The notes under the pieces are model-generated. The model did not search any database. It was not told the origin of the DNA and saw nothing but the letters and a program-made list of their open reading frames with translations. DNA of 64,000 bases from Metarhizobium sp964253915 (GTDB taxonomy: Bacteria; Pseudomonadota; Alphaproteobacteria; Rhizobiales; Rhizobiaceae), in assembly GCF_964253915.1 (NCBI RefSeq), contig NZ_CAXUSG020000007.1, positions 62,001 through 126,000 on the forward strand, written 5' to 3'. The first letter of the stretch is position 1. Every line of letters starts with the position of its first letter. Of the stretch, positions 53,161 through 60,690 are shown piece after piece. Made by a program: the position numbers and the translations under genes.

Positions 53161-53218
53161 GGATAACGAGGCCGCTTTGTTATTAGAACAGCGTGTAACC
53201 ATTCGGAGGCCGACGCCC

Positions 53219-53944
53219 ATGGACGTAGCGCGCAATGACATCCACAATTCGCAGATCCCGGTTGTTTGCCGCTCCTGCGAAGCACGGCATGGCGGAATTT
53301 GCGGCGCACTCAGCTCCGGCCAGCTGGTCGAACTCAACCGGCACTCCGTCCGTCGCGAAGTTGCCGCCGGTTGCGAGATCGTCGGCCAGGGCGAATCCGT
53401 CTGCCGCTATTCCAGCGTCCTGCGCGGTGTCGTCAAGCTGAGCAAGATGATGTCCGACGGGCGCCAGCAGATCGTCGGCCTGCAGTTTTCCCCGGACTTT
53501 CTCGGCCGCCCCTTCCTACACGAAAGCACGCTGACGGCGGAAGCGGCGACGGATACGGAAATATGCTCCTTCCCCCGCTCCGTCCTTGACCGCATGATTG
53601 CCGAAACGCCGGAACTGGGGCATCGCCTGCATTGCCAGGCATTGCAGGAACTCGACGATGCCCGGGACTGGATGCTGACGCTCGGACGCAAGACCGCGCA
53701 GGAAAAGGTCGCAAGCTTTCTCCACATGATCGCGACGCATATCGATCCCGACAGCGCCGACTGCGCCACATTCGACCTGCCGCTGTCACGCGCCGATATC
53801 GGCGACTTCCTCGGCCTGACCATCGAGACGGTTAGCCGGCAAATGACCAAGCTGCGCAAGCTCGGCATCATCACAATCGAAAACAACCGGCACGTGACCG
53901 TGCCGGACCTTGACAGGTTGAACAACGCCGCCGGAAACGACTGA
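53219..53944 (+). CDS. fnrN: Oxygen-sensing transcription activator FnrN
   Basis: A 241-residue CRP/FNR activator. The [4Fe-4S] cysteines Cys17, Cys20, Cys28 and Cys116 are all present, so it should lose activity when oxygen destroys the cluster, unlike FixK proteins that lack them. The C-terminal winged helix reads Asp-Ile-Gly-Asp-Phe-Leu-Gly-Leu-Thr-Ile-Glu-Thr-Val-Ser-Arg, with the Glu-x3-Arg that reads TTGAT. GGAGG upstream supports ATG 53219. It diverges from hemN across two FNR boxes and likely controls both, plus micro-oxic respiration genes elsewhere. Confidence 0.95.
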   Translation: MDVARNDIHNSQIPVVCRSCEARHGGICGALSSGQLVELNRHSVRREVAAGCEIVGQGESVCRYSSVLRGVVKLSKMMSDGRQQIVGLQFSPDFLGRPFLHESTLTAEAATDTEICSFPRSVLDRMIAETPELGHRLHCQALQELDDARDWMLTLGRKTAQEKVASFLHMIATHIDPDSADCATFDLPLSRADIGDFLGLTIETVSRQMTKLRKLGIITIENNRHVTVPDLDRLNNAAGND

Positions 53945-53966
53945 GAAGCGCCTGGACAGGCGCTTC
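53945..53966. terminator. Bidirectional hairpin between fnrN and the L,D-transpeptidase gene
   Basis: GAAGCGCCTG (53945-53954) pairs perfectly with CAGGCGCTTC (53957-53966) with a two-base loop, directly after the fnrN stop codon and before the convergent gene. No T tract on either side, so termination strength is uncertain. Confidence 0.6.
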
Positions 53967-53984
53967 CGGTCCAACAGGCTTCGC

Positions 53985-54413
53985 TTAATGGCTGATCACG
54001 ATGCGCGTGTTGCCGAGGCCTGCGGTGCTTGCCATGGCGAAAAACTGCGCGGCGTTGCGCGGGTCGAGACGAACGCAGCCATGCGAGGCAGGACGGCCGA
54101 GACGTTTCGTCTCATTGGTGCCGTGGATCGCATATCCGCCCTTGAAAAAGACCGCATAAGGCATCGGCGCGTTGTTATACTTGCGCGACCTGTGGTTCTT
54201 CGAAAGCCATTTGGCCTTGTAGTTGCCGGTCGGCGTGCCGAAGCCGCTGCGGCCGGTCGAAACCTTCCAGCGATACCGCACGATGCCGTTCTGGGAAACG
54301 GTCATCGTCTGGCGGGTGATATCGACGTTGGCGACAAGATTTGCAGCCTGGGCGACAACCGGCTGAAACTGGAAGAACAAACATGCCATGACGGCAGCAA
54401 TAAACTTCTTCAT
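53985..54413 (-). CDS. L,D-transpeptidase (YkuD family)
   Basis: A 142-residue secreted cell-wall enzyme: signal peptide with hydrophobic core, cleavage near Ala-Gln-Ala, then a compact YkuD domain with His-Gly-Thr and the catalytic Ser-His-Gly-Cys-Val-Arg-Leu. It forms 3-3 crosslinks or attaches proteins to peptidoglycan. AGAGGGGA before ATG 54413 supports the start over the longer frame at 54470. It is convergent with fnrN. Rhizobiales have many L,D-transpeptidases because of polar growth. Confidence 0.93.
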   Translation of the reverse strand: MKKFIAAVMACLFFQFQPVVAQAANLVANVDITRQTMTVSQNGIVRYRWKVSTGRSGFGTPTGNYKAKWLSKNHRSRKYNNAPMPYAVFFKGGYAIHGTNETKRLGRPASHGCVRLDPRNAAQFFAMASTAGLGNTRIVISH

Positions 54414-54689
54414 ATGAATCCCCTCTTCAATTGAACCTACCCCAAGGCCCGTCAGGGGAATACAATACATGGATTTCGACTATATTCGATTAAATTCTGG
54501 AGTAAGCATCACCATAAAAAGCATAGTTAAATTTTTGAAAACGACCAAAACCGAAAACACCGACCGACACAGTATAAATAGACATTGATATACACGGAAA
54601 AGTGAATACGGAAAGCGCCAGACTGGCGGAATACGCAAACCCGGAGCGGCCTTTCGGCAAATCCCGTCGTCAAGGGCCCTAACAGGCGT
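54414..54689. other. AT-rich gap between L,D-transpeptidase and cyclase-like gene
   Basis: About 275 bases, visibly richer in A and T around 54470-54600 than the surrounding genes. It contains the promoter of the L,D-transpeptidase gene and the 3' end of the cyclase transcript; a small CGCCAGACTGGCG stem occurs near 54618-54630. No coding frame with a ribosome-binding site was seen. Confidence 0.45.
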
Positions 54690-56135
54690 TCATGCACGGG
54701 CTGCCGGCGGAACATGCATGTTCCAGACCCAGTTCTTCGGGACGTAATAACCCGACTCGGCGAGCGCCATGGCATAGGCCTGGAATTCCTGCAGCGTTTC
54801 CAGCGTGCAGACGTCACCATAACGGCTGGCGGGCTTGCCGGCTTTCTGTAGCGCCAACGGCTGGAAAACGGTGAGCGGAAAACCGTCGCCATATTCCTCG
54901 CCATCCTTCTTGGTGACCATGTCGGTGGCGGTGAGCGCGCCGAACAACCGGAACCGGTGCGATTCGGCATTATGATGCACCCGGCGCAAGGCGCCTCTTT
55001 CACCGGTCGCCCCCATCAGGCCGTTGAGCGTGTTGATGCAACGCAGGATGCGCGGCGTCAGGTTGCCCATGTCGCCGTGCTCGCCGTATTTCGATGCCAC
55101 GAAGATCATCTTGTAGGTGTCTTCGCTGGCGCGGGTGGTTAGGCCGCCACGGCGATAACCGCCCTGACCGTCGGCAACCCATTTCCGGGTGGTATCGCCG
55201 AGATTGTTGGCATAGTTGTTGCGATAAGCGGCCGCGCGGTTCTTGAAATCCATGGCTGCCGTACCGCCGGTCGCAAGGCGCGCGTCGAGCACGTTGTCCA
55301 TGCCCACGCCGGCCGCATAGGACAGGCCGTCATGGGTCCTGCCATTCATCAGGCTGATGCCGGCCTTGCTGATCTCGCGCGACGACTGGCTGCCGTAGTT
55401 GGCCCAGGTCGGGCACACGGCAAAAAGGTCATAGTCGCCGGTCATCGCCTGGCCGGCGCCGATTTCCAGCGACGTCATGACTTCAAGGGGAAAAGCCGAG
55501 GTGCCGTTCTTGTCGCGATCCTGCGCCAGCAACACGCTGTTGCTGACCAATCCTTTCGAGGCCAGCTGCGTCACCGGCCGGATATCCGTGCCCGAGCGGG
55601 TCGGATAGACGAGGATGTCGTAGCGCCCATCCTGCCTTTTGCGCGCCAGGAAGATGACCTGCAAACCATCGCCGCTGCGCCGCGCCGAAAGCGTCAGGTT
55701 ATCGGATCCCGGCACCGGCGTCACGGACATCAGGGCCGTACGCGGCGGACGGCCCTCGGCGCGATAATCCTGTTCGGCGATCTGTTCGCGGGAGAGCACG
55801 AGCGTCGCCTTGCCGGCAAACCCCGACCGGATACCGTCGTCATTGGCTTCCGTACCCTTCTTCGCCTTCTCCCGATCATATCCGACCTTGCTGTAGGTGC
55901 CGTCATAAGGGACGAGGCCGGCATGCGGACCCCAGTCGGAACTCTTGCCTTTGACGTGGAAATTCTTGGTGGGATAGCCCCGCTCGATCCAGCGCTTCGC
56001 CCAGGGGCCGGTGGAGCGAAAAATGATGACTTCGTTCAGGTTCGTGGCGGCTGTCGAGCATTGCAGCATGTCGCTCTTCGTCATGCCGTTCTGATTGTGA
56101 AGGAAAGACAGATCAAGTCCATGGACGACAGTCAT
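54690..56135 (-). CDS. Class II nucleotidyl cyclase toxin-like protein (CyaA/edema factor/ExoY type)
   Basis: A 481-residue protein that reads along the catalytic core of Bordetella CyaA, anthrax edema factor and Pseudomonas ExoY. In order: Thr-Lys57-x6-Lys64-Ser-Ser-Asp-Trp-Gly-Pro-x-Ala-Gly (the two ATP-phosphate lysines, with identical spacing to CyaA Lys58/Lys65), Gly-Asp234-Tyr-Asp236-Leu-Phe-Ala (metal-binding Asp pair, as in edema factor), Gly-Asp-Met-x-Asn at 354-358 before a helix, and Val-His387-His388-Asn-Ala-Glu as catalytic-His candidate. The Asn that normally follows the His by six is Arg or His here. No signal peptide, RTX repeats or secretion genes. GGGAG precedes ATG 56135. 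In this family activity requires a host cofactor (calmodulin or actin). Confidence 0.8.
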   Translation of the reverse strand: MTVVHGLDLSFLHNQNGMTKSDMLQCSTAATNLNEVIIFRSTGPWAKRWIERGYPTKNFHVKGKSSDWGPHAGLVPYDGTYSKVGYDREKAKKGTEANDDGIRSGFAGKATLVLSREQIAEQDYRAEGRPPRTALMSVTPVPGSDNLTLSARRSGDGLQVIFLARKRQDGRYDILVYPTRSGTDIRPVTQLASKGLVSNSVLLAQDRDKNGTSAFPLEVMTSLEIGAGQAMTGDYDLFAVCPTWANYGSQSSREISKAGISLMNGRTHDGLSYAAGVGMDNVLDARLATGGTAAMDFKNRAAAYRNNYANNLGDTTRKWVADGQGGYRRGGLTTRASEDTYKMIFVASKYGEHGDMGNLTPRILRCINTLNGLMGATGERGALRRVHHNAESHRFRLFGALTATDMVTKKDGEEYGDGFPLTVFQPLALQKAGKPASRYGDVCTLETLQEFQAYAMALAESGYYVPKNWVWNMHVPPAARA

Positions 56136-56331
56136 GCTCGGTTCTCCCGCGTTAAAGTGATTGATGCGCAAGCCGTCCAATATCGATAGGCAGTAAGATC
56201 GTGTCGCAAGAAGACGGCACTGCCGGAGCAGCGCAAAGCGTACATGAACCCATATCACGCCTGCGGAAGAAATTTAGAGTAAACGCTACGGCAACAATTC
56301 TACGAACGGGCAGAAGAATCCGCTTCGCCTG

Positions 56332-57312
56332 TCAGAACGGCAGCAGCAGTACCAGCAGCGCGAGGGCGCAGCAGGCCAGAGCGGAACAGGCACCGTTGAA
56401 GATGCCGATGCCCGTTTCGACGTCGCCGACGGCCGCCGCAGACCGCCCCGCCCCGTTCATCATCGGCTCGCTGACCTTGATTCCGCCGTAGATCCGCGGC
56501 CCCGTCAGTTGCACATCCAGAGCGCCCGCCATGGCCGCTTCGGGCCAGCCCGAGTTCGGCGACCTGTGCAGGCCGCTGTCGCGTAGCCCGATCCGCACAG
56601 CATTCGACGCCGCCTCCCGACCGACCGCAAGCCAGGCGCCGGCAGCCAGGAGCAGCATCGAAAAACGTGCCGCCGGCCAGTTGGCGAGATCGTCGAGCCG
56701 GGCCGAAGCCCAGCCGAAATCGAGATATTTTTCGGATTTATGGCCGATCATCGAATCGGCGGTGTTGAGCATCTTGTAGGCCAGCAGGCCCGGCAAACCG
56801 AAAACCGCATACCAAAAGGCCGGCGCCACGACGCCATCGGAAAAATTTTCCGCCAGGCTTTCCAGCGCCGCGCGGCAGACGGCCGGTTCGTCCAGCGTTT
56901 CCGGATCGCGACCGACGATCATCGACACCGCCCGGCGACCGCCGGCAAGACCGTCGCGCCTCAGGCCGGCGGCAACGGCGGCGACATGATCGGCAAGGCT
57001 CTTCTGCGCCAGGAAAACTGCAACGAGGACGATTTCCGCAGCGATTCCGAAGAGGCCAAGACGCGCAAATCCGGCATGCAGCAGACAACCCGCCACGGCA
57101 CTTGCCGCCAACAGCACGACGATGGCGACGACACCATTCCGGCGGCGTGTCCGGGCGGAAAATCGGGGCCGGTTCAGCCAGCCGTCCATCACGGAGATCG
57201 CCTTGCCGAACAGCACGACCGGATGCGGCAGGCGCCGCCACAGCCACGGCGGATCGCCGACGATGCGGTCGGCGAGCAAGGCAAGCACCAGAACAACGAG
57301 GTTGCCGGTCAT
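56332..57312 (-). CDS. cobD: Adenosylcobinamide-phosphate synthase
   Basis: Membrane protein (CbiB in Salmonella) that attaches aminopropanol or its phosphate to adenosylcobyric acid. The 326-residue product has the hallmark N-terminus Asp-Arg-Ile-Val-Gly-Asp-Pro-Pro near residue 16, His-Pro-Val-Val-Leu-Phe-Gly near 30, Gly-Arg-Asp, Glu-Ser-Leu-Ala-Glu-Asn-Phe-Ser-Asp-Gly near 153, and Asn-Thr-Ala-Asp-Ser-Met-Ile-Gly-His near 182. It overlaps cobC by four bases, forming the end of cobA-cobB-cobC-cobD. Confidence 0.96.
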   Translation of the reverse strand: MTGNLVVLVLALLADRIVGDPPWLWRRLPHPVVLFGKAISVMDGWLNRPRFSARTRRRNGVVAIVVLLAASAVAGCLLHAGFARLGLFGIAAEIVLVAVFLAQKSLADHVAAVAAGLRRDGLAGGRRAVSMIVGRDPETLDEPAVCRAALESLAENFSDGVVAPAFWYAVFGLPGLLAYKMLNTADSMIGHKSEKYLDFGWASARLDDLANWPAARFSMLLLAAGAWLAVGREAASNAVRIGLRDSGLHRSPNSGWPEAAMAGALDVQLTGPRIYGGIKVSEPMMNGAGRSAAAVGDVETGIGIFNGACSALACCALALLVLLLPF

Positions 57313-58307
57313 CGGATGAACCCGGCGAGAGCCGCACGCAGCCGCTCGTCGGCTTCCGCATCCGGTGCCAGCCCGAAACGCAGCCAGGTCGGCGCGTAGT
57401 CGAATTTGCGAACGAGAATATGGTGGCGGCAGAGATGGTCCTGCAGCGCCGCCGCCCGCGGATCATCGACGAGCGCGAACAAAGACGTGCCGCCGGCAAT
57501 CGCCAGTCCCACCGAACCGAGTACTGAAACCAGCCCGGCCTTGCGGGCAGCGATGCCATCGCCGATTGCCGCCACATCCGATCGCATCAACGCCGCTGCA
57601 ACGGAAAGCGCCGGTCCCGACACCGCCCATGGCCCCAGCCATTGCTCGAACGAGGCCAGATGTTCCGCCGAGGCAACCACGAAACCGAGCCGGACGCCGG
57701 CCATGCCGAAGAACTTGCCGAAGGAGCGGAAGACGATCAGGTTCGGCCTCACCTGCCCGTCCGCAGCAATGCTTGCCCCGGCGCCATCCCCGAAGGCCTC
57801 GTCGACGACCAGCAGGCCACCGGATGCTTCAAGCCGCTGGCGCAGCCGTTCCAATGCCTCCACGTCGTGGAGTTGCCCTGTCGGGTTGTTGGGATTGACG
57901 ACGACAACAAGCCGGTGCTCGGGGGAAACCGCATCCAGTTCGGCAATCGCATCGACGGTCAGCCCGGCCATCGTGAAGGCGCGGGCATATTCGCCGTAGG
58001 TCGGCGACAGGATGGCAACGCGGCTGCCGGCGGGAACCAGCCGCGGCAGCAACTGGATCACCGATTGCGTGCCAGGAACCGGTAAAGGCAGGATCGCGCC
58101 GGTTCGATAATAGTCACGCGCCGCCTCGCGGGCCGTATCGACAAGGTGTCGATCGGGCAACCGATGCCAGGCGCGAGCATCGATATCAGGAAGATCGGGT
58201 GGACAGGGATTGATGCCGGTCGACAGGTCGAGCCAGTCCTCAGGCCGGCCGCCATACGCTGCGGCTGCGGCCGTTATCCCGCCGCCATGCACGATCGCAG
58301 CCGTCAT
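57309..58307 (-). CDS. cobC: Threonine-phosphate decarboxylase
   Basis: PLP enzyme of aminotransferase fold that supplies (R)-1-amino-2-propanol O-phosphate for the cobalamin side chain (CobC in P. denitrificans; CobD in Salmonella). The 332-residue product has Leu-Ser-Thr-Gly-Ile-Asn-Pro near residue 30, Asn-Pro-Asn-Asn-Pro-Thr-Gly near 140, Val-Asp-Glu-Ala-Phe, and the PLP lysine Lys198 in Ser-Phe-Gly-Lys-Phe-Phe-Gly. It overlaps both neighbours by four bases, so translation is coupled through the run. Confidence 0.95.
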   Translation of the reverse strand: MTAAIVHGGGITAAAAAYGGRPEDWLDLSTGINPCPPDLPDIDARAWHRLPDRHLVDTAREAARDYYRTGAILPLPVPGTQSVIQLLPRLVPAGSRVAILSPTYGEYARAFTMAGLTVDAIAELDAVSPEHRLVVVVNPNNPTGQLHDVEALERLRQRLEASGGLLVVDEAFGDGAGASIAADGQVRPNLIVFRSFGKFFGMAGVRLGFVVASAEHLASFEQWLGPWAVSGPALSVAAALMRSDVAAIGDGIAARKAGLVSVLGSVGLAIAGGTSLFALVDDPRAAALQDHLCRHHILVRKFDYAPTWLRFGLAPDAEADERLRAALAGFIR

Positions 58308-59611
58308 GCGTCGTTTCCAGCGATATCGATCAGGTGGATAAACGAGCCAGCAACCAGTCCGCGCCGCAGGCCGACCTCGCCGAGATCGGCACCGAGCGCA
58401 TCGCTGGCACGGAACAACCGCTCCGCATCGCCTTCGGACACGATGGTGGCGTAATGAAACTCATGCGCCGTCATCGCCCGCGTGAAAAATGCGTCGGACA
58501 TCGGCACAACCTTACGGTATCCGAGATGCCGCTGCCTCTTCGCAAAACTGGTCGCCAGCGGCAGCAGGCCGAGCATGGCATGGCTTTCGCCTGCCGCATC
58601 GACAAGCGTGTCACCCAGCGTCATGTAACCGCCGCATTCGCCGAAAATCCGGGCGCCCCGGCTGGAGGCAGCCAGCATGCCCTGCCGGAAACCATCAGCA
58701 GCGGCCAACCGGCCGGCGTACAATTCCGGATAGCCACCCGGCAGGTAGACGGCATCGGCATCAACGGCCGGCGCCTCGTCCGCCAGCGGCGAAAAGAAGG
58801 AAATCTCCGCCCCACGCCTGCGCCATCCAAGCAGCATGTGCTCGTAGGAAAAGGCGAAAGCGAGATCGCGGGCCACGGCGATCTTTTGGCCGAGCGGCGG
58901 CAGCCGGGCGATGTTGGCCTCGGAAGCACGATCCGGCACCTGCCGGGCGATATGCAACAGACGGCCGAGATCGCACTGGGCCGTGACGGCATCGGCGGCG
59001 TGGTCGATGAAGGCCTCGAGCGCCTCATGCTCGCCTGCCTGCACCAGCCCGAGGTGACGCTCCGGCAGCGCCAGCGCTGCATCGGAACGCAACACGGCGA
59101 AGATCGGCATACGAATCGCATCCAGCGCATGCCGCAGCATCGCTTCGTGGCGATCGGTGGCGACGCGGTTGAGGATGACGCCGGCAACGCGGGTATCGAC
59201 GCGGAAATTGGCGTAACCGCTGACCAGCGCCGCAATCGAATGCGACATGCGGGCGCAATCAACCACCAGCACAACCGAAAGCCCGAGCGCCGCGGCAAGA
59301 TCGGCCGGCGAGCCGGTGCCATCGGCCGCACCGTCGAACAGCCCCATCATTGCCTCGATCACCAGCGTTCGGCCGCCCGAGGCGTGCAGAGTGGCGTTGG
59401 CGAGAAGCAATTCACGCCGCATCGCCCAGGGATCGAAGTTGAGGCAGGCGACGCCGCTTGCGGCAGCATGGAAGGCGGGATCGATATAATCGGGACCGGC
59501 CTTGCCGGGAGCGACCGGCTCGCCGCGCCGACGCAAGGCCCGCAGCAGGCCGAGCGTCACCGTCGTCTTTCCGGAGCCGGAAGACGGCGCGGCGATCAGC
59601 AGGCCGCTCAT
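58304..59611 (-). CDS. cobB: Hydrogenobyrinic acid a,c-diamide synthase
   Basis: Glutamine-dependent amidase of the corrin ring (a and c side chains). The 435-residue protein has a dethiobiotin-synthetase-like ATPase domain with Ser-Gly-Ser-Gly-Lys-Thr-Thr near residue 15 and Gly-Pro-Asp-Tyr-Ile-Asp-Pro near 40, then a class I glutaminase-like domain with Leu-Pro-Gly-Gly-Tyr-Pro-Glu and catalytic Cys in Gly-Glu-Cys-Gly-Gly-Tyr. ATG 59611 overlaps the cobA stop (ATGA). Confidence 0.96.
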   Translation of the reverse strand: MSGLLIAAPSSGSGKTTVTLGLLRALRRRGEPVAPGKAGPDYIDPAFHAAASGVACLNFDPWAMRRELLLANATLHASGGRTLVIEAMMGLFDGAADGTGSPADLAAALGLSVVLVVDCARMSHSIAALVSGYANFRVDTRVAGVILNRVATDRHEAMLRHALDAIRMPIFAVLRSDAALALPERHLGLVQAGEHEALEAFIDHAADAVTAQCDLGRLLHIARQVPDRASEANIARLPPLGQKIAVARDLAFAFSYEHMLLGWRRRGAEISFFSPLADEAPAVDADAVYLPGGYPELYAGRLAAADGFRQGMLAASSRGARIFGECGGYMTLGDTLVDAAGESHAMLGLLPLATSFAKRQRHLGYRKVVPMSDAFFTRAMTAHEFHYATIVSEGDAERLFRASDALGADLGEVGLRRGLVAGSFIHLIDIAGNDA

Positions 59612-60450
59612 GCCGTCTCTTTCCGCTGCGGATCGGCAAGCCGCTCCGAGACCAGCCGTCGGCCGGCCAGCGCGCCCAGCCAATCGAGCGACGGCCGCAG
59701 CCGCACCACCTCGCCGACCACGACGATGGCCGGCGGCTCGATGTTGGCGGCGGCCGCATCGGCCTCGGCACGGGCAAGCGTCGTTTCCAGAACCGTCTGC
59801 ATGGGTGTCGCCGCATTGCAGACGAAAGCGACGGCCTCATCCGGATGGCGGCCGGCGGCGATCAGGTTGGCGCTGATCTGGCCGATATGCTTCATCGCCA
59901 TATACATGACGATGACAGGCGATCCGCGTCCGATGGCCTCCCAGTCGATGCGGTCTGGCACGAGGCCGGAGGAATCGTGCCCAGTCAGGAAGGTGACGGC
60001 GTGATTGACCTCGCGATGGGTAACGGGAATGCCGGCATAGGCCAGACCGCCGATGCCGGCAGTGATGCCCGGCACGATGCGGAAAGGCACATTGTGCTCG
60101 ACGAGCATCAGCGCTTCTTCGCCGCCACGGCCGAAGACGAAGGGATCGCCTCCCTTCAGCCGCAACACGCGATGGCCGGCCCGCGCCAATTCCACCAATC
60201 GCAGCGAAATGTCGCGCTGCCGGGCAGACGGTTTGCCGCCACGCTTGCCGGCATATTCCAGCACGGCGCCGGGACGGGCGAGTTTCAGGCAATCCTCGTT
60301 GACCAGCGCATCATGGACGATCACGTCCGCCTCACCGAGCGCCTTGGCGGCGAGCAGCGTCAACAACCCCGGATCGCCGGGGCCGGCGCCGACCAGCCAG
60401 ACCGAGCCCGGCTCGATCGACGCAAGATGAGAAAATGCACTGTTATTCAT
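59608..60450 (-). CDS. cobA: Uroporphyrinogen-III C-methyltransferase
   Basis: SAM-dependent enzyme making precorrin-2, the branch from heme to cobalamin and siroheme. The 280-residue single-domain form has Val-Gly-Ala-Gly-Pro-Gly-Asp-Pro-Gly-Leu-Leu-Thr near residue 20, Val-x-x-Asp-Ala-Leu-Val, Arg-Leu-Lys-Gly-Gly-Asp-Pro-Phe-Val-Phe-Gly-Arg-Gly-Gly-Glu-Glu near 97, and Pro-Gly-Ile-Thr. No siroheme synthase (CysG) extension. First gene of the cobA-B-C-D run. Confidence 0.96.
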   Translation of the reverse strand: MNNSAFSHLASIEPGSVWLVGAGPGDPGLLTLLAAKALGEADVIVHDALVNEDCLKLARPGAVLEYAGKRGGKPSARQRDISLRLVELARAGHRVLRLKGGDPFVFGRGGEEALMLVEHNVPFRIVPGITAGIGGLAYAGIPVTHREVNHAVTFLTGHDSSGLVPDRIDWEAIGRGSPVIVMYMAMKHIGQISANLIAAGRHPDEAVAFVCNAATPMQTVLETTLARAEADAAAANIEPPAIVVVGEVVRLRPSLDWLGALAGRRLVSERLADPQRKETA

Positions 60451-60649
60451 CAGGGTTTCCTATGCCCGCCGACGCAAAATTGCAATCTGCAAGGCTAAAG
60501 GCAGAGCCGGTCCGACTGCCGTCCGGAAACGCTACCGGCTTTGCCGAGCACGACAGGAACGATGTCGGCAATTGCTGATTCAAAACCTGAAGACGCGGAA
60601 TCGATCTGCGAAGAAAGACAATTATCCCTCTGCGCGGATTCGCCTTTTG

Positions 60650-60677
60650 GGGCCGGGCGACTGAAATCGCCCGGCCC
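60650..60677. terminator. Perfect 11-base hairpin after the nucleoside hydrolase gene
   Basis: GGGCCGGGCGA (60650-60660) pairs with TCGCCCGGCCC (60667-60677) around CTGAAA, 14 bases after the nucleoside hydrolase stop (minus strand). No T tract follows in that direction, so it may be a terminator aided by Rho or an mRNA cap. The rest of 60451-60649 shows no gene. Confidence 0.5.
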
Positions 60678-60690
60678 TCACATGGCATTT

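Noticed and set aside
51713..53200. Long plus-strand open frame running into fnrN
   Set aside because: Only the part from ATG 53219 matches FnrN. The rest is antisense to hemN, crosses the FNR boxes and has no ribosome-binding site at its start.
54690..56135. Interpreting the cyclase-like protein as a generic hypothetical or as a class III adenylyl/guanylyl cyclase
   Set aside because: Class III enzymes have a different fold and motifs. The Lys-x6-Lys-Ser-Ser-Asp-Trp-Gly, Asp-Tyr-Asp-Leu-Phe-Ala and Gly-Asp-Met-x-Asn order is specific to class II toxins.
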